Assembly (NCBI GenBank): GCA_050305935.1
Contig: JBNLGG010000002.1
Span: forward strand, 62,001-126,000
DNA length: 64,000 bases
Source: CAJXNP01 sp050305935
GTDB lineage: Bacteria; Bacteroidota; Bacteroidia; Cytophagales; Cyclobacteriaceae
Reading direction: 5' to 3'
The notes under the pieces are model-generated. The model had not been told where the DNA came from. It was given only the letters and a program-made list of their open reading frames with translations, and made no database searches. A program made the translations under genes and the position numbers. Shown piece after piece: positions 34,618-42,608 of this stretch (position 1 is the first letter of the stretch; every line of letters begins with the position of its first letter).

Positions 34618-35661
34618 CTAATGAGCTCTGACTCCTATTCTCGAATCCTCATAGAATTCACCTATTACACGGGTCAGCTTTTTAAACTCAAGAAGAAATC
34701 CATCGTGCCCATAGTCAGAGTCCATTTCGATGTATTTGCTATTCGTCACGTGCTCATGCAAAAATTTTTGCTCCACCGTTGGGAATAGTATGTCTGTCCC
34801 TATGCCAATGAACAAACTGTTTGCAGTTATTTGACGCAGTGCCTTTGCCAATCCTCCCCGACTACGGCCTACATTTTGTGAATCCATGGCCTTGCTGATA
34901 TACCAATAGGAAAAGGCATTAAATCTTTTTGCCATTTTTTCTCCCTGGTATTTCTGGTAGGAAGAAGCTTTGAAATTGTCAAACACTTCATCCGAATCCT
35001 CAGCCTGGGTTTTATTGTATTGAATGTAATTCCTATAAGATAATAGGGCAGTGGCCCTGGCCGCTTTCATCCCTTCAATCCCGGCATCATCCTTTCTTTC
35101 CCGCCAGGTGGGATCCTGTTCGATGGCCATTCTTTGTGATTCATTAAAGGCAATGGCCCAAGGGGAATGTTTGGCATTGGCTCCAATAGCAATTAGACTT
35201 TCGAAAGCCTCCGGCATTTCGACGGCCCATTCTATGGCCTGTTGGCCGCCCTGCGAGCAACCAACTACCGTATGGATCCTTTCAATTCCCAGTTCTTGTC
35301 TTAAAAGGTCGAAGGCCCTAATGGAATCTCGGTTCGTCACAAAGGGGAAATCATGATAATATTTTTCCCCGGTTTTAGGGTTGATAGATAGTGGGCCGGT
35401 GGAGCCATAACAACCCCCCAGAATATTGGCACAGATCACAAAGTGCCTGGCTGGATCATATAGTTTCCCTTCGCCAAACAATCCCGACCACCATTGTGTA
35501 AAGTCAGAAGAACCGGAGAATGCGTGGCATACCCAAATCACATTGTCCTTTTTTTCATTTAGCTCTCCCAATGTCGTGTATCTAAGCTGGAATTCCGGCA
35601 ATGACTGACCGGATTCCAACTTAAATTCACGATTGTAATTAAACGTCCCTTCTTTAACCAT
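34618..35661 (-). CDS. metX: Homoserine O-acetyltransferase MetX
   Basis: Acetylates L-homoserine with acetyl-CoA, the first committed methionine step, giving O-acetylhomoserine for MetY. Alpha/beta-hydrolase fold: nucleophile Ser in GCSQGGQQAIEW, acid in IGIGTDILFP and His in DYGHDGFLLE; the N-terminal VCHAFSGSSDFTQWW and NILGGCYGSTGP blocks are typical. The start is set at ATG 35661 (MVKEGTF); an ATG at 35697 in the same frame would overlap metY by 32 bp and adds 12 unconserved residues. It lies 4 bp after metY and shares its riboswitch-controlled transcript. Confidence 0.93.
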   Translation of the reverse strand: MVKEGTFNYNREFKLESGQSLPEFQLRYTTLGELNEKKDNVIWVCHAFSGSSDFTQWWSGLFGEGKLYDPARHFVICANILGGCYGSTGPLSINPKTGEKYYHDFPFVTNRDSIRAFDLLRQELGIERIHTVVGCSQGGQQAIEWAVEMPEAFESLIAIGANAKHSPWAIAFNESQRMAIEQDPTWRERKDDAGIEGMKAARATALLSYRNYIQYNKTQAEDSDEVFDNFKASSYQKYQGEKMAKRFNAFSYWYISKAMDSQNVGRSRGGLAKALRQITANSLFIGIGTDILFPTVEQKFLHEHVTNSKYIEMDSDYGHDGFLLEFKKLTRVIGEFYEDSRIGVRAH

Positions 35662-35665
35662 TTTT

Positions 35666-36988
35666 TTATGCTGTCGCAAATGCAAACACTTTTTCAAAAG
35701 CCTGCTGAAGATCAGCGATTATGTCATCAATGTGCTCTATTCCCACTGAAATTCTTAACAATGTAGGGGTGACTCCGGCACTTTTCTGTTCTTCGTCCGA
35801 TAACTGCTGGTGGGTAGTCGAAGCCGGATGAATAATCAATGTCTTGGCATCTCCCACATTTGCGAGGTGACTTATGAGCTCCAGAGAATCCACAAAGTTT
35901 TTAGCATTCTCATAGCCGCCTTTGATTTCAAAGGTCAATACCCCGCCGAATCCACGTTTCAGGTATTTTTTAGCCAACCCATGGTACGGGCTTGACTTTA
36001 GACCCGGGTAATTCACTTTTGAGACATGCTGATGCGATTCCAGCCATTCAGCTAATTTCAGTGCGTTTTCTACTGTTCTGTCAACGCGTAGGGACAGTGT
36101 TTCCAATCCTTGCAGGTAAAGGAAGGAGTTAAACGGACTCAGAGCAGGCCCGAAATCTCTTAGCCCCTCTACACGAGCTCTGATCGCAAATACAATATTT
36201 GGTAGGCCAAGCGGATTTCCTTCACCAAAGAAATCCCAGAATTTTAATCCGTGGTATCCTTCTGACGGCTCAGTAAACTGAGGGAATTTTCCATTTGCCC
36301 AATTGAAATTACCACCATCTACGATGACTCCACCAATGGATGTACCGTGACCACCAATCCACTTAGTTGCTGATTGGACGACGATGTTTGCTCCGTGCTC
36401 CAAAGGTCGGAATAAATAGCCTGCCGCTCCAAAAGTATTATCCACAACCAATGGAATATTATTCTTTTTGGCTACTTCAGCAATCTTTTCAAAGTCTGGA
36501 ATATTAAATGCGGGGTTTCCTATTGTTTCCAGGTAAATAGCTTTTGTGTTATTATCGACTAACTTTTCGTAGGTCGACGCTTCATCATTTTCAGCGAACT
36601 TCACAGTGATTCCAAGTCGCTTAAATGCCACTTTAAACTGGTTATAAGTACCTCCATATAAATTGGAAGTTGACACAAAATTGTCTCCCGTCTGAAGGAT
36701 ATTATTCAAGGCCAGAAATTGTGCGGCCTGACCTGATCCCGTAGCCAATGCTGCCACTCCGCCTTCTAATGCCGCGATGCGTTGCTCGAAAACATCAGTA
36801 GTAGGGTTCATGATCCGGGTATAGATGTTGCCAAATTCTTTCAAGGCGAAAAGGTTGGCCCCATGCTCAGAATTTTTAAAAACAAAGGATGTAGTTTGAT
36901 AAATTGGCACAGCCCGGGAGCCGGTGGTAGGATCCGGTTGTTGTCCGGCGTGCAACTGCAAGGTTTCAAATTTTAGATTTGTGCTCAT
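35666..36988 (-). CDS. metY: O-acetylhomoserine aminocarboxypropyltransferase (sulfhydrylase) MetY
   Basis: PLP enzyme that makes homocysteine (or methionine) from O-acetylhomoserine and sulfide (or methanethiol). The 440 residues are typical of the class-V Cys/Met metabolism family: TLQLHAGQQPDPTTGSRAVP at the N-terminus, YTRIMNPTTDVFEQRIAALE near 55-74, and the PLP lysine in VVQSATKWIGGHG near 200-212. It is the first structural gene after a SAM-I riboswitch and a short Met/Cys-rich upstream ORF, so it is regulated by SAM and probably by methionine/cysteine-charged tRNA. Confidence 0.95.
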   Translation of the reverse strand: MSTNLKFETLQLHAGQQPDPTTGSRAVPIYQTTSFVFKNSEHGANLFALKEFGNIYTRIMNPTTDVFEQRIAALEGGVAALATGSGQAAQFLALNNILQTGDNFVSTSNLYGGTYNQFKVAFKRLGITVKFAENDEASTYEKLVDNNTKAIYLETIGNPAFNIPDFEKIAEVAKKNNIPLVVDNTFGAAGYLFRPLEHGANIVVQSATKWIGGHGTSIGGVIVDGGNFNWANGKFPQFTEPSEGYHGLKFWDFFGEGNPLGLPNIVFAIRARVEGLRDFGPALSPFNSFLYLQGLETLSLRVDRTVENALKLAEWLESHQHVSKVNYPGLKSSPYHGLAKKYLKRGFGGVLTFEIKGGYENAKNFVDSLELISHLANVGDAKTLIIHPASTTHQQLSDEEQKSAGVTPTLLRISVGIEHIDDIIADLQQAFEKVFAFATA

Positions 36989-37060
36989 GGTGATTTTAGT
37001 ATGTTAAGTATAGATGTAAAAGAGTGTTATAAATTCAATGAAAGGAGTTAACGAAAAACA

Positions 37061-37174
37061 TTAACAACAAACGTGCATGTGCCTACAACACATGTAATCA
37101 GAAAGGGAAAAACAGATAAAGCAATAGATGCTTTGAAGGATGTAGAAAGAAGAATTTGTGTTTTTAGTATTCAT
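37061..37174 (-). CDS. Met/Cys/His-rich leader peptide ORF upstream of metY
   Basis: A 37-codon frame (ATG 37174, TAA 37061-37063) starting 10 bp after the 3' end of the SAM-I aptamer and ending 72 bp before metY. It starts MNTKNTNSSFYILQSI, has further Cys residues in its middle (YCFICFS), and ends in DYMCCRHMHVCC, in which six of the last ten residues are Met or Cys. Such a cluster just before the stop is what a leader-peptide attenuator for sulfur amino acids would carry. Translation would stall when charged Cys- or Met-tRNA is short. That this ORF is translated is inference from position and composition; no homologue search was possible. Confidence 0.55.
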   Translation of the reverse strand: MNTKNTNSSFYILQSIYCFICFSLSDYMCCRHMHVCC

Positions 37175-37183
37175 AATTAATCA

Positions 37184-37293
37184 ATTTATATTTTCCCGAA
37201 TATTTTCGGAATCAGGAATTAGCACCACTCCGCCGAGATGCGGAAGGTTGCTAGAGTTTCTCAGAGCCTGTCTCTCCACTCTTCTGTATAAAT
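37184..37293 (-). promoter_or_regulatory. SAM-I (S-box) riboswitch upstream of metYX
   Basis: The minus strand shows the S-box core in the correct order: AGAGTGGAGAGAC, GAAACTCTAGCAACC and GGTGCTAATTCC, closed by a P1 helix of ATTTATA (37293-37287) with TATAAAT (37190-37184). It binds S-adenosylmethionine and should lower metY-metX expression when SAM is plentiful. The expression platform is not obvious: no strong terminator with a T-tract follows, so control may act through the downstream leader ORF or on translation. Confidence 0.9.
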
Positions 37294-37321
37294 CAATTAG
37301 AATCTAATTGACTTGACGCTA

Positions 37322-37352
37322 CAATGATACGTTTACGCGGGGTCTTTTACAA
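37322..37352 (-). promoter_or_regulatory. Predicted promoter of the riboswitch-metYX transcript
   Basis: TTG (37352-37350) is followed after 20 bp by TATCATTG (37329-37322), a seven-of-eight match to the -7 consensus. It lies 29 bp upstream of the P1 helix, so the aptamer begins soon after the expected transcription start. Confidence 0.45.
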
Positions 37353-37393
37353 GGTTTGGAACTAAATAAAATTAATATTCCAAACCTCGTAAA
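37346..37393. repeat. 16-bp imperfect inverted repeat between the TIM-barrel gene and metY promoter
   Basis: AGGTTTGGAA (37352-37361) pairs with TTCCAAACCT (37378-37387) and, after one mismatch, TTTAC (37346-37350) pairs with GTAAA (37389-37393). It lies just after the TIM-barrel gene stop and could end its transcript or act as a regulator site, as it overlaps the -33 region of metY. No T-tract follows on the minus strand. Confidence 0.6.
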
Positions 37394-37408
37394 CCCATTA
37401 AATCCGGT

Positions 37409-38413
37409 TTAAGCCAACTCTTTTCCAACTTTTATCAAAAGATCCTTCGTTTTCCGGATGCCATCGTATGCATCTCCAGGACCCTCAAATTCTATCCCGA
37501 TATGACCTGTAAATCCGGCATCCTTTACGATTTTCAGCAAGCGCGTATAATCCATAAATTGTTCATTCCCATCTTCGTCAAAGAAGTTTGTTTTGGCACT
37601 CACGCCTTTGGCAAATGGCATTAGCTCTTTGGTTCCAGTATACCGGTCATATTCATTCAGGCAGGTAGGTTCACCGTTTTCGTCTTCACCGCGTTCGATG
37701 CAGAAATTACCAAAATCAGGGAGCGTGCCACAGTAATCATTATTAACCTGGGCAATCACACTGGAAAGCCATTTTCCATTGGATGAAAAACCTCCGTGAT
37801 TTTCCACTATGATCCCGATGCCATGCTCAGCACCAAATTCGGTCAGTCTACCGAGCCCATCTACAGCAGCCTGTTTAGCGGATTCCTCATCTCCGGTGGT
37901 CGATCTGGCATTTACCCGAATGGAGTGACATCCCAGGAATTTCGCTGCTTCTACCCACTTGTAATGGTTTTCCACGGCTTCCATTCGTTTAGCATCATCT
38001 GGTTCTCCCAGATCCCCTTCGCGATCGATCATGATCAACACGTTGGTCATGGCGAGATCATCCGCTCTTTTTTTCATTTCACTGAGGTAAGCCATGTCCT
38101 TTGCCTTGTCAGGAAAAAATTGGTTGACATACTCAACTGCATTTAAGTCAAATCTATTCTTCGCCACAGATGCAAAATCCAGATTGTCGATTTCACCACT
38201 AAAAAGCTGGCGGTTTAGGGACCATTGGGCCAATGAAATGGAAAACCACAGGTCAGATGTATTCTCTGCTGTACTCGCATCACCTTCTTCTTGCACTTTA
38301 TCTTTTGGCTTGCTACCACATCCGACCAAAGGAATTGTAACCATTCCTGAAAGCCCTAAAGTCACTGCGGCCTGACCTGAAAGTTTTATAAAATCGCGTC
38401 TGTTTTTATTCAC
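37409..38413 (-). CDS. Sugar phosphate isomerase/epimerase-like TIM-barrel lipoprotein
   Basis: A 334-residue xylose-isomerase-like TIM-barrel protein. The N-terminus NKNRRDFIKLSGQAA is a twin-arginine-type signal and ends in a lipobox-like PLVGC, so it is probably an exported lipoprotein. Barrel motifs include NVLIMIDREGDLGEPDD, IGIIVENHGGFSSNGKW (metal-binding Glu) and GHIGIEFEGPGDAYDGI. The substrate is unknown; relatives are common in Bacteroidota carbohydrate metabolism. It stands alone on the minus strand. Confidence 0.85.
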   Translation of the reverse strand: MNKNRRDFIKLSGQAAVTLGLSGMVTIPLVGCGSKPKDKVQEEGDASTAENTSDLWFSISLAQWSLNRQLFSGEIDNLDFASVAKNRFDLNAVEYVNQFFPDKAKDMAYLSEMKKRADDLAMTNVLIMIDREGDLGEPDDAKRMEAVENHYKWVEAAKFLGCHSIRVNARSTTGDEESAKQAAVDGLGRLTEFGAEHGIGIIVENHGGFSSNGKWLSSVIAQVNNDYCGTLPDFGNFCIERGEDENGEPTCLNEYDRYTGTKELMPFAKGVSAKTNFFDEDGNEQFMDYTRLLKIVKDAGFTGHIGIEFEGPGDAYDGIRKTKDLLIKVGKELA

Positions 38414-38485
38414 AATTTGTAAAGTTGAAGTGAGTGAATTAAGCTAATAACTAGAGGTAATCTACTAAAATTTTGAGCTTTGGCA

Positions 38486-38493
38486 TATATTTG
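38486..38493 (+). promoter_or_regulatory. Predicted -7 element before the GNAT-like gene
   Basis: TATATTTG is an exact TAnnTTTG, 46 bp upstream of the ATG. No convincing -33 TTTG lies 19-21 bp before it. Confidence 0.4.
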
Positions 38494-38539
38494 TCGCATC
38501 TATTCATATCATCACCTGATGATCGCTAAAAATTAGGAA

Positions 38540-39709
38540 ATGAAGTTAGTTGAAGTTACCAGTCCAAAACTGGCCAGTGAGTTTGTCAAACTGCCGGTGG
38601 AATTGTACAAGAATGAGAAGAATTGGATCCGCCCCTTGAATAAAGATGTGGAAAATGTTTTTCACGCCGAAACGAATAAAACCTTCAGAAATGGAGAATG
38701 TATTCGTTGGATCCTGCAGGATGATCAGGGAAAGACGATAGGAAGAGTCGCTGCATTTATTAATAAAAAAACGGTCAATAAAAACAATGACCAACCCACC
38801 GGTGGGATGGGCTTTTTTGATTGTATTAATGATAAAAGTGTGGCTTTTAAGCTTTTTGATGCTTGCAAAAAGTGGCTGGAAGAAAGGGGCATGGAGGCGA
38901 TGGATGGGCCAATCAATTTTGGTGATCGCGACAAATGGTGGGGATTATTAGTTGATGGATTTGATATTGAGCCAAATTATACCTGCAATTATAATTTTCC
39001 TTATTACCAGCAATTCTTTGAGGAATATGGTTTCCAGATATATTTTAAACAGTTCACCTTTGCCAGGATCACTCGTGATCCGCTCTCACCAAAGCTAAAA
39101 GAGAAGGCAGATAAAGTAGCCAATGATCCCCGTTACTCTTTCAGGCACATGAAGTTGAAAGAGTTGGATAAATACACCGAATATTTCCGTATCGCCTACA
39201 ACAAAGCCTGGGGAAACCATAAGGGAGTTGCTGAATTATCTTCCTTGCAGGCAAAAGCCATCATGAAACAGCTTCGGCCATTGATCGATGAAAAGATTAT
39301 GTGGTTTGGGTTTTACGATGATGAGCCTATTGCCATTTTCATTATGCTTCCTGAGGTAAACCAGATTTTTAAGTACGTTGATGGAAAACTGGATTGGGTA
39401 GGTAAACTCAAGTTTCTCTATCACAAGTGGAGGAAATCCTGCAATAAAATGATCGGTCTGGTATTTGGTGTGGTGCCCGAGCACCAGGGAAAAGGAGTGG
39501 ATGGAGCGATCATCGAAGCCGCCCGGGTAATGGTGCAGGATGACTATCACAGATATAAATATTTAGAAATGAACTGGATCGGGGATTTTAACCCCAAGAT
39601 GATCAATGTAGTAGAGCAGGTGGGAGGCTATATTTCCAAAACACATCACACCTATCGGTTGCTCTTTGATCCGACGAAGGAGTTTACAAGGCATCCGATA
39701 TTGAGGTAA
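38540..39709 (+). CDS. GNAT-fold protein of unknown function
   Basis: A 389-residue protein in which the C-terminal half has GNAT acetyltransferase features: GLVFGVVPEHQGKGVDGAII near 300-320 contains the acetyl-CoA pyrophosphate-binding QGKG loop. The N-terminal half (FVKLPVELYKNEKNWIRPL; GPINFGDRDKWWGLLVDG) has a pattern seen in large Bacteroidota GNAT-like proteins. No substrate can be assigned. It is a single gene between the divergent TIM-barrel gene and a convergent methyltransferase. Confidence 0.7.
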   Translation: MKLVEVTSPKLASEFVKLPVELYKNEKNWIRPLNKDVENVFHAETNKTFRNGECIRWILQDDQGKTIGRVAAFINKKTVNKNNDQPTGGMGFFDCINDKSVAFKLFDACKKWLEERGMEAMDGPINFGDRDKWWGLLVDGFDIEPNYTCNYNFPYYQQFFEEYGFQIYFKQFTFARITRDPLSPKLKEKADKVANDPRYSFRHMKLKELDKYTEYFRIAYNKAWGNHKGVAELSSLQAKAIMKQLRPLIDEKIMWFGFYDDEPIAIFIMLPEVNQIFKYVDGKLDWVGKLKFLYHKWRKSCNKMIGLVFGVVPEHQGKGVDGAIIEAARVMVQDDYHRYKYLEMNWIGDFNPKMINVVEQVGGYISKTHHTYRLLFDPTKEFTRHPILR

Positions 39710-39780
39710 ATATTTTACCGTTTATTTATTAATAGCGTACAGGAAGTCTAATCTTTTAACGGAGGAAAAAAAGACAGAAA

Positions 39781-41019
39781 TCACACTATTTCAATTTCTG
39801 GAATTGGTATAATGAATTTACAGCCCCAGTCCTTTACATAAGAAAGTTGAGAGATGATTTCTTTTTTTAAATTCCAAGGTAAAATTAAGATATAATCAGG
39901 TTTGGTCTCGAGAATTTTATCGGGATTAAATATGGGTATTAGTGTTCCTGGCAAGAAATTATTTTGTTTAAATGGGTTTTTATCAACTGTATAGTCAATC
40001 ATATCAGTTCTAATTCCACAATAATTTAAAAGTGTATTTCCTTTTCCCGGAGCCCCATAGCCTATTATGGATTTCTTTTTTCTTTTTAGGGAAATCATCA
40101 ATTCAAGAAGTTTTCTTTTAGTTTCTTTTACTTCTTCTTTAAACTTCTCATAATAATCTAAGCTCATTATACCCATCTCTATTTCCAGGTCAAGCATTTT
40201 TTTGATCGAGGCAGAAATGGGAATTGCCTTATTCTCCGTGTGTTTTACAAATATTCTAATGGAACCGCCATGTGAGGGAAGTTCTTCGACATCAAATAAT
40301 TCTAAACCAAAAGCATTAAAAATCTTATGAACGGTGGTAAATGAAAAATATGAATAATGTTCATGATAGATCGTATCAAACTGATTCAATTTAATCAACT
40401 GAAGCAGGTGTGGAAATTCCATTGTAATTATGCCAGTATCCTTGAGAAACAATTTTAATCCCTGGATAAAATCATTTAAATCTGGTACGTGAGCCAAGAC
40501 ATTATTTCCGATCAATACATCTGCCTTTTCGTATTTGTCTTTTAATTGTACCGCACTTTTTGAGTTAAAAAATTGTATTTCTGTTGGTATGTTTCTTTTT
40601 TCTATCGCTGTTTTTGCAACAGTTTTTGAAGGCTCTACCCCTAATATTTTGAATCCTTTCTTTAAGAAATACTGTAAAAGGTAACCATCATTGCTTGCTA
40701 TTTCAACTATAAAACTGTCTCGATCTAAGCTGAATCTTTTTGAAATATAATCAGCATAATTTTCAGCGTGTTTCAACCAACTTTCAGAATAAGAAGAAAA
40801 GTAGGCATACTCATCAAAAATTTTATGGGGAGGCACTACCTCTTCGATTTGGACGAGAAAACACTTTTTGCATAAATAGGGATGCAAAGGATAATGCGGT
40901 TCCATTAATCTTAATTCTTCTGGTTTCACATGATCCTGGCATAATGGCTGCATCCCAAGGTCAATAAAAGTGAAGTCTAATAATGATCCACAGAATCGAC
41001 ATTTTGGCTGATAATTCAT
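39781..41019 (-). CDS. Class I SAM methyltransferase with sugar C-methyltransferase architecture
   Basis: A 412-residue protein with three parts: N-terminal zinc-binding region (CRFC near 7-10 and CKKC near 50-53), a Rossmann SAM domain (IVEIASNDGYLLQYFLKKGF near 102-121) and a C-terminal domain (YGAPGKGNTLLNYCG near 320-334). This is the layout of NDP-deoxysugar C-methyltransferases such as TylC3. The gene is visibly more AT-rich than its neighbours and no other deoxysugar genes are near, suggesting transfer or a lone tailoring enzyme. Sugar substrate is inference. Confidence 0.82.
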   Translation of the reverse strand: MNYQPKCRFCGSLLDFTFIDLGMQPLCQDHVKPEELRLMEPHYPLHPYLCKKCFLVQIEEVVPPHKIFDEYAYFSSYSESWLKHAENYADYISKRFSLDRDSFIVEIASNDGYLLQYFLKKGFKILGVEPSKTVAKTAIEKRNIPTEIQFFNSKSAVQLKDKYEKADVLIGNNVLAHVPDLNDFIQGLKLFLKDTGIITMEFPHLLQLIKLNQFDTIYHEHYSYFSFTTVHKIFNAFGLELFDVEELPSHGGSIRIFVKHTENKAIPISASIKKMLDLEIEMGIMSLDYYEKFKEEVKETKRKLLELMISLKRKKKSIIGYGAPGKGNTLLNYCGIRTDMIDYTVDKNPFKQNNFLPGTLIPIFNPDKILETKPDYILILPWNLKKEIISQLSYVKDWGCKFIIPIPEIEIV

Positions 41020-41109
41020 TTTAATTTAAATTTTAATACAATTCCCACCATTAAAATTTAAAAACAAATGCTCTCAATTCCAAATTCCAAATAAATCCCT
41101 CAACCCCTC

Positions 41110-41226
41110 GGCTCCAGGCGATGGATCAATATCCTAAAAGCTTTTGGCTTGAAGCAAGTATCGTCTAAATGGGATTTTTATCCAAAAGCCAGGGGCATAA
41201 AGCATCGTCGTCACCCGGCAGGAGCC
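41110..41226. repeat. 117-bp element with nested inverted repeats
   Basis: Three nested arm pairs: GGCTCC (41110-41115) with GGAGCC (41221-41226); GGCGATG (41117-41123) with CATCGTC (41203-41209), one mismatch; GCTTTTGG (41140-41147) with CCAAAAGC (41182-41189). A 10-bp palindrome CAGTCGACTG follows at 41226-41235. It lies between pheA and the methyltransferase, both minus strand. It may be a structured RNA, a small mobile repeat or a remnant; only this copy is in view. Confidence 0.45.
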
Positions 41227-41286
41227 AGTCGACTGAATTGAAAGCAGTACATGAATCAAAAATTCACAAATTCACCAAATAACTGC

Positions 41287-42354
41287 TCAGCACATCTTCA
41301 CATAGCTTCCGAGCCACTTCAGATCCTTCTTGTGCTTTTCCATTAATTTGGCCACGTTTTCATCTTCGAAGTGCCCGTCAAAATCAATGAAAAACCAGTA
41401 CTTGAAGTTCTTTCCTTTTTTAGCCGGACGGCTCTCTATTTTCGATAGGTTGATACCGGCATCGTAGAAATCCTGTAGTAGGTTTACCAGGCTACCGGGT
41501 GTGTCACCGGTTTTGGCAAGGATGGAGGTTTTATCCGCTCCGCTGCCCATGTTTTTGAAATTCTTGGAGATGATCAGGAAGCGGGTGAAATTATCTTCCG
41601 AGTCTTCCACATTGTCAAATAAGATAGGAAGGTTATTTAACCTGGCAGCAATATGCGGGCAAAGAGCTGCTGCGCCATCTTCCTCCATGGCCAGCTTCGC
41701 AGCTTTTGAAGTAGAATTGACCGGGATAAGCTCCACTCGATTTCCATTAAATGACTCTCTAAGGAATTTTTTACATTGTTTGAACGCAATGTCTCTGGAG
41801 TACACCTTGGTGATATTCGCCAAGTTGTCCTCCTTTGTTCCAAATGCAAAGTGGATGGAAAAAGCGATTTCAGCGACGATTTTCAGGTCTGTTTTTCCAA
41901 GCAAGTCAATGGTTTCAGCCACTACCCCCTCCTGGTTATTCTCAATTGGGATCACACCGAAAACTGCCCGACCAGTGTCTACTGACTCAAACACTGATTC
42001 AATGGATGCCAGTGGCATGTATTCACTCATGGCGCCAAACCTGCTCTCCGCCGCCTGGTGGGTAAATGATCCTTCCGGACCCAAATAGGCAATTCTTTCT
42101 GGTAATTCCAGGTTTCTCGAAATGGCAAAAATTTCCATGAAAATGGCTTCGATGGCGGGTCGCTGAAGCAAGCCTTTGCTGTGAGCAGTCAGGCGGTCAA
42201 TGATATCTTTTTCCCTTTCCGGGCGATAAATGACCGTTTTTGTGGATCGTTTTAACTCCCCAACTTTTTTAACGATCTCCATTCTCTTATTAAGAATATC
42301 AAGCAGTTCGTTATCACAATTATCAATTTCCTTTCGAAGCTTATCTAAATCCAC
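41287..42354 (-). CDS. pheA: Bifunctional chorismate mutase/prephenate dehydratase
   Basis: Makes phenylpyruvate from chorismate via prephenate. The 355 residues read: chorismate mutase type II (about 1-85; LRKEIDNCDNELLDILNKRM, YRPEREKDII), prephenate dehydratase (about 90-265; AYLGPEGSFTHQAAE, IPIENNQEGVVAET, NFTRFLIISK) and an ACT regulatory domain (about 275-355; PGSLVNLLQDFYDAGINLSK with the ESRP motif) that senses Phe. The start is GTG at 42354; no ATG is near. An exact promoter match sits 37 bp upstream. Confidence 0.95.
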   Translation of the reverse strand: MDLDKLRKEIDNCDNELLDILNKRMEIVKKVGELKRSTKTVIYRPEREKDIIDRLTAHSKGLLQRPAIEAIFMEIFAISRNLELPERIAYLGPEGSFTHQAAESRFGAMSEYMPLASIESVFESVDTGRAVFGVIPIENNQEGVVAETIDLLGKTDLKIVAEIAFSIHFAFGTKEDNLANITKVYSRDIAFKQCKKFLRESFNGNRVELIPVNSTSKAAKLAMEEDGAAALCPHIAARLNNLPILFDNVEDSEDNFTRFLIISKNFKNMGSGADKTSILAKTGDTPGSLVNLLQDFYDAGINLSKIESRPAKKGKNFKYWFFIDFDGHFEDENVAKLMEKHKKDLKWLGSYVKMC

Positions 42355-42390
42355 TGGTAAAATGTTAAATTACAATTCAGGTTTTTGTGG

Positions 42391-42421
42391 CAAAAGTATC
42401 CATTTTTTAAGTATTTACAAA
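42391..42421 (-). promoter_or_regulatory. Promoter of pheA, exact consensus
   Basis: The minus strand has TTTG (42421-42418), 19 bp, then TACTTTTG (42398-42391): both elements match the Bacteroidota -33/-7 consensus exactly. The implied 5' leader is only about 30 nt and contains no Phe-rich leader ORF. Confidence 0.72.
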
Positions 42422-42608
42422 TGAGATACTTAGTCGGCCTGGGGGAATAAACTAATCTTCCCAGGAGATTGATTTTAGTTAAAACCGCATGATATTTGGG
42501 AAAAAGCCGGTTTTGATTCCCTTCACAATACCACAAATCATCAATACGACCTAATTTAATTGCCCTGTTATTCTTTTTTTTAAATATCCAAAAATCCAAT
42601 AAACCCTT

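Noticed and set aside
35662..35697. 12-residue N-terminal extension of metX
   Set aside because: It would overlap metY by 32 bp; the ATG at 35661 fits the conserved N-terminus and a 4-bp gap.
41501..42088. 195-codon plus-strand frame across pheA
   Set aside because: Antisense to pheA, Ser/Phe-rich product with no recognisable motif.
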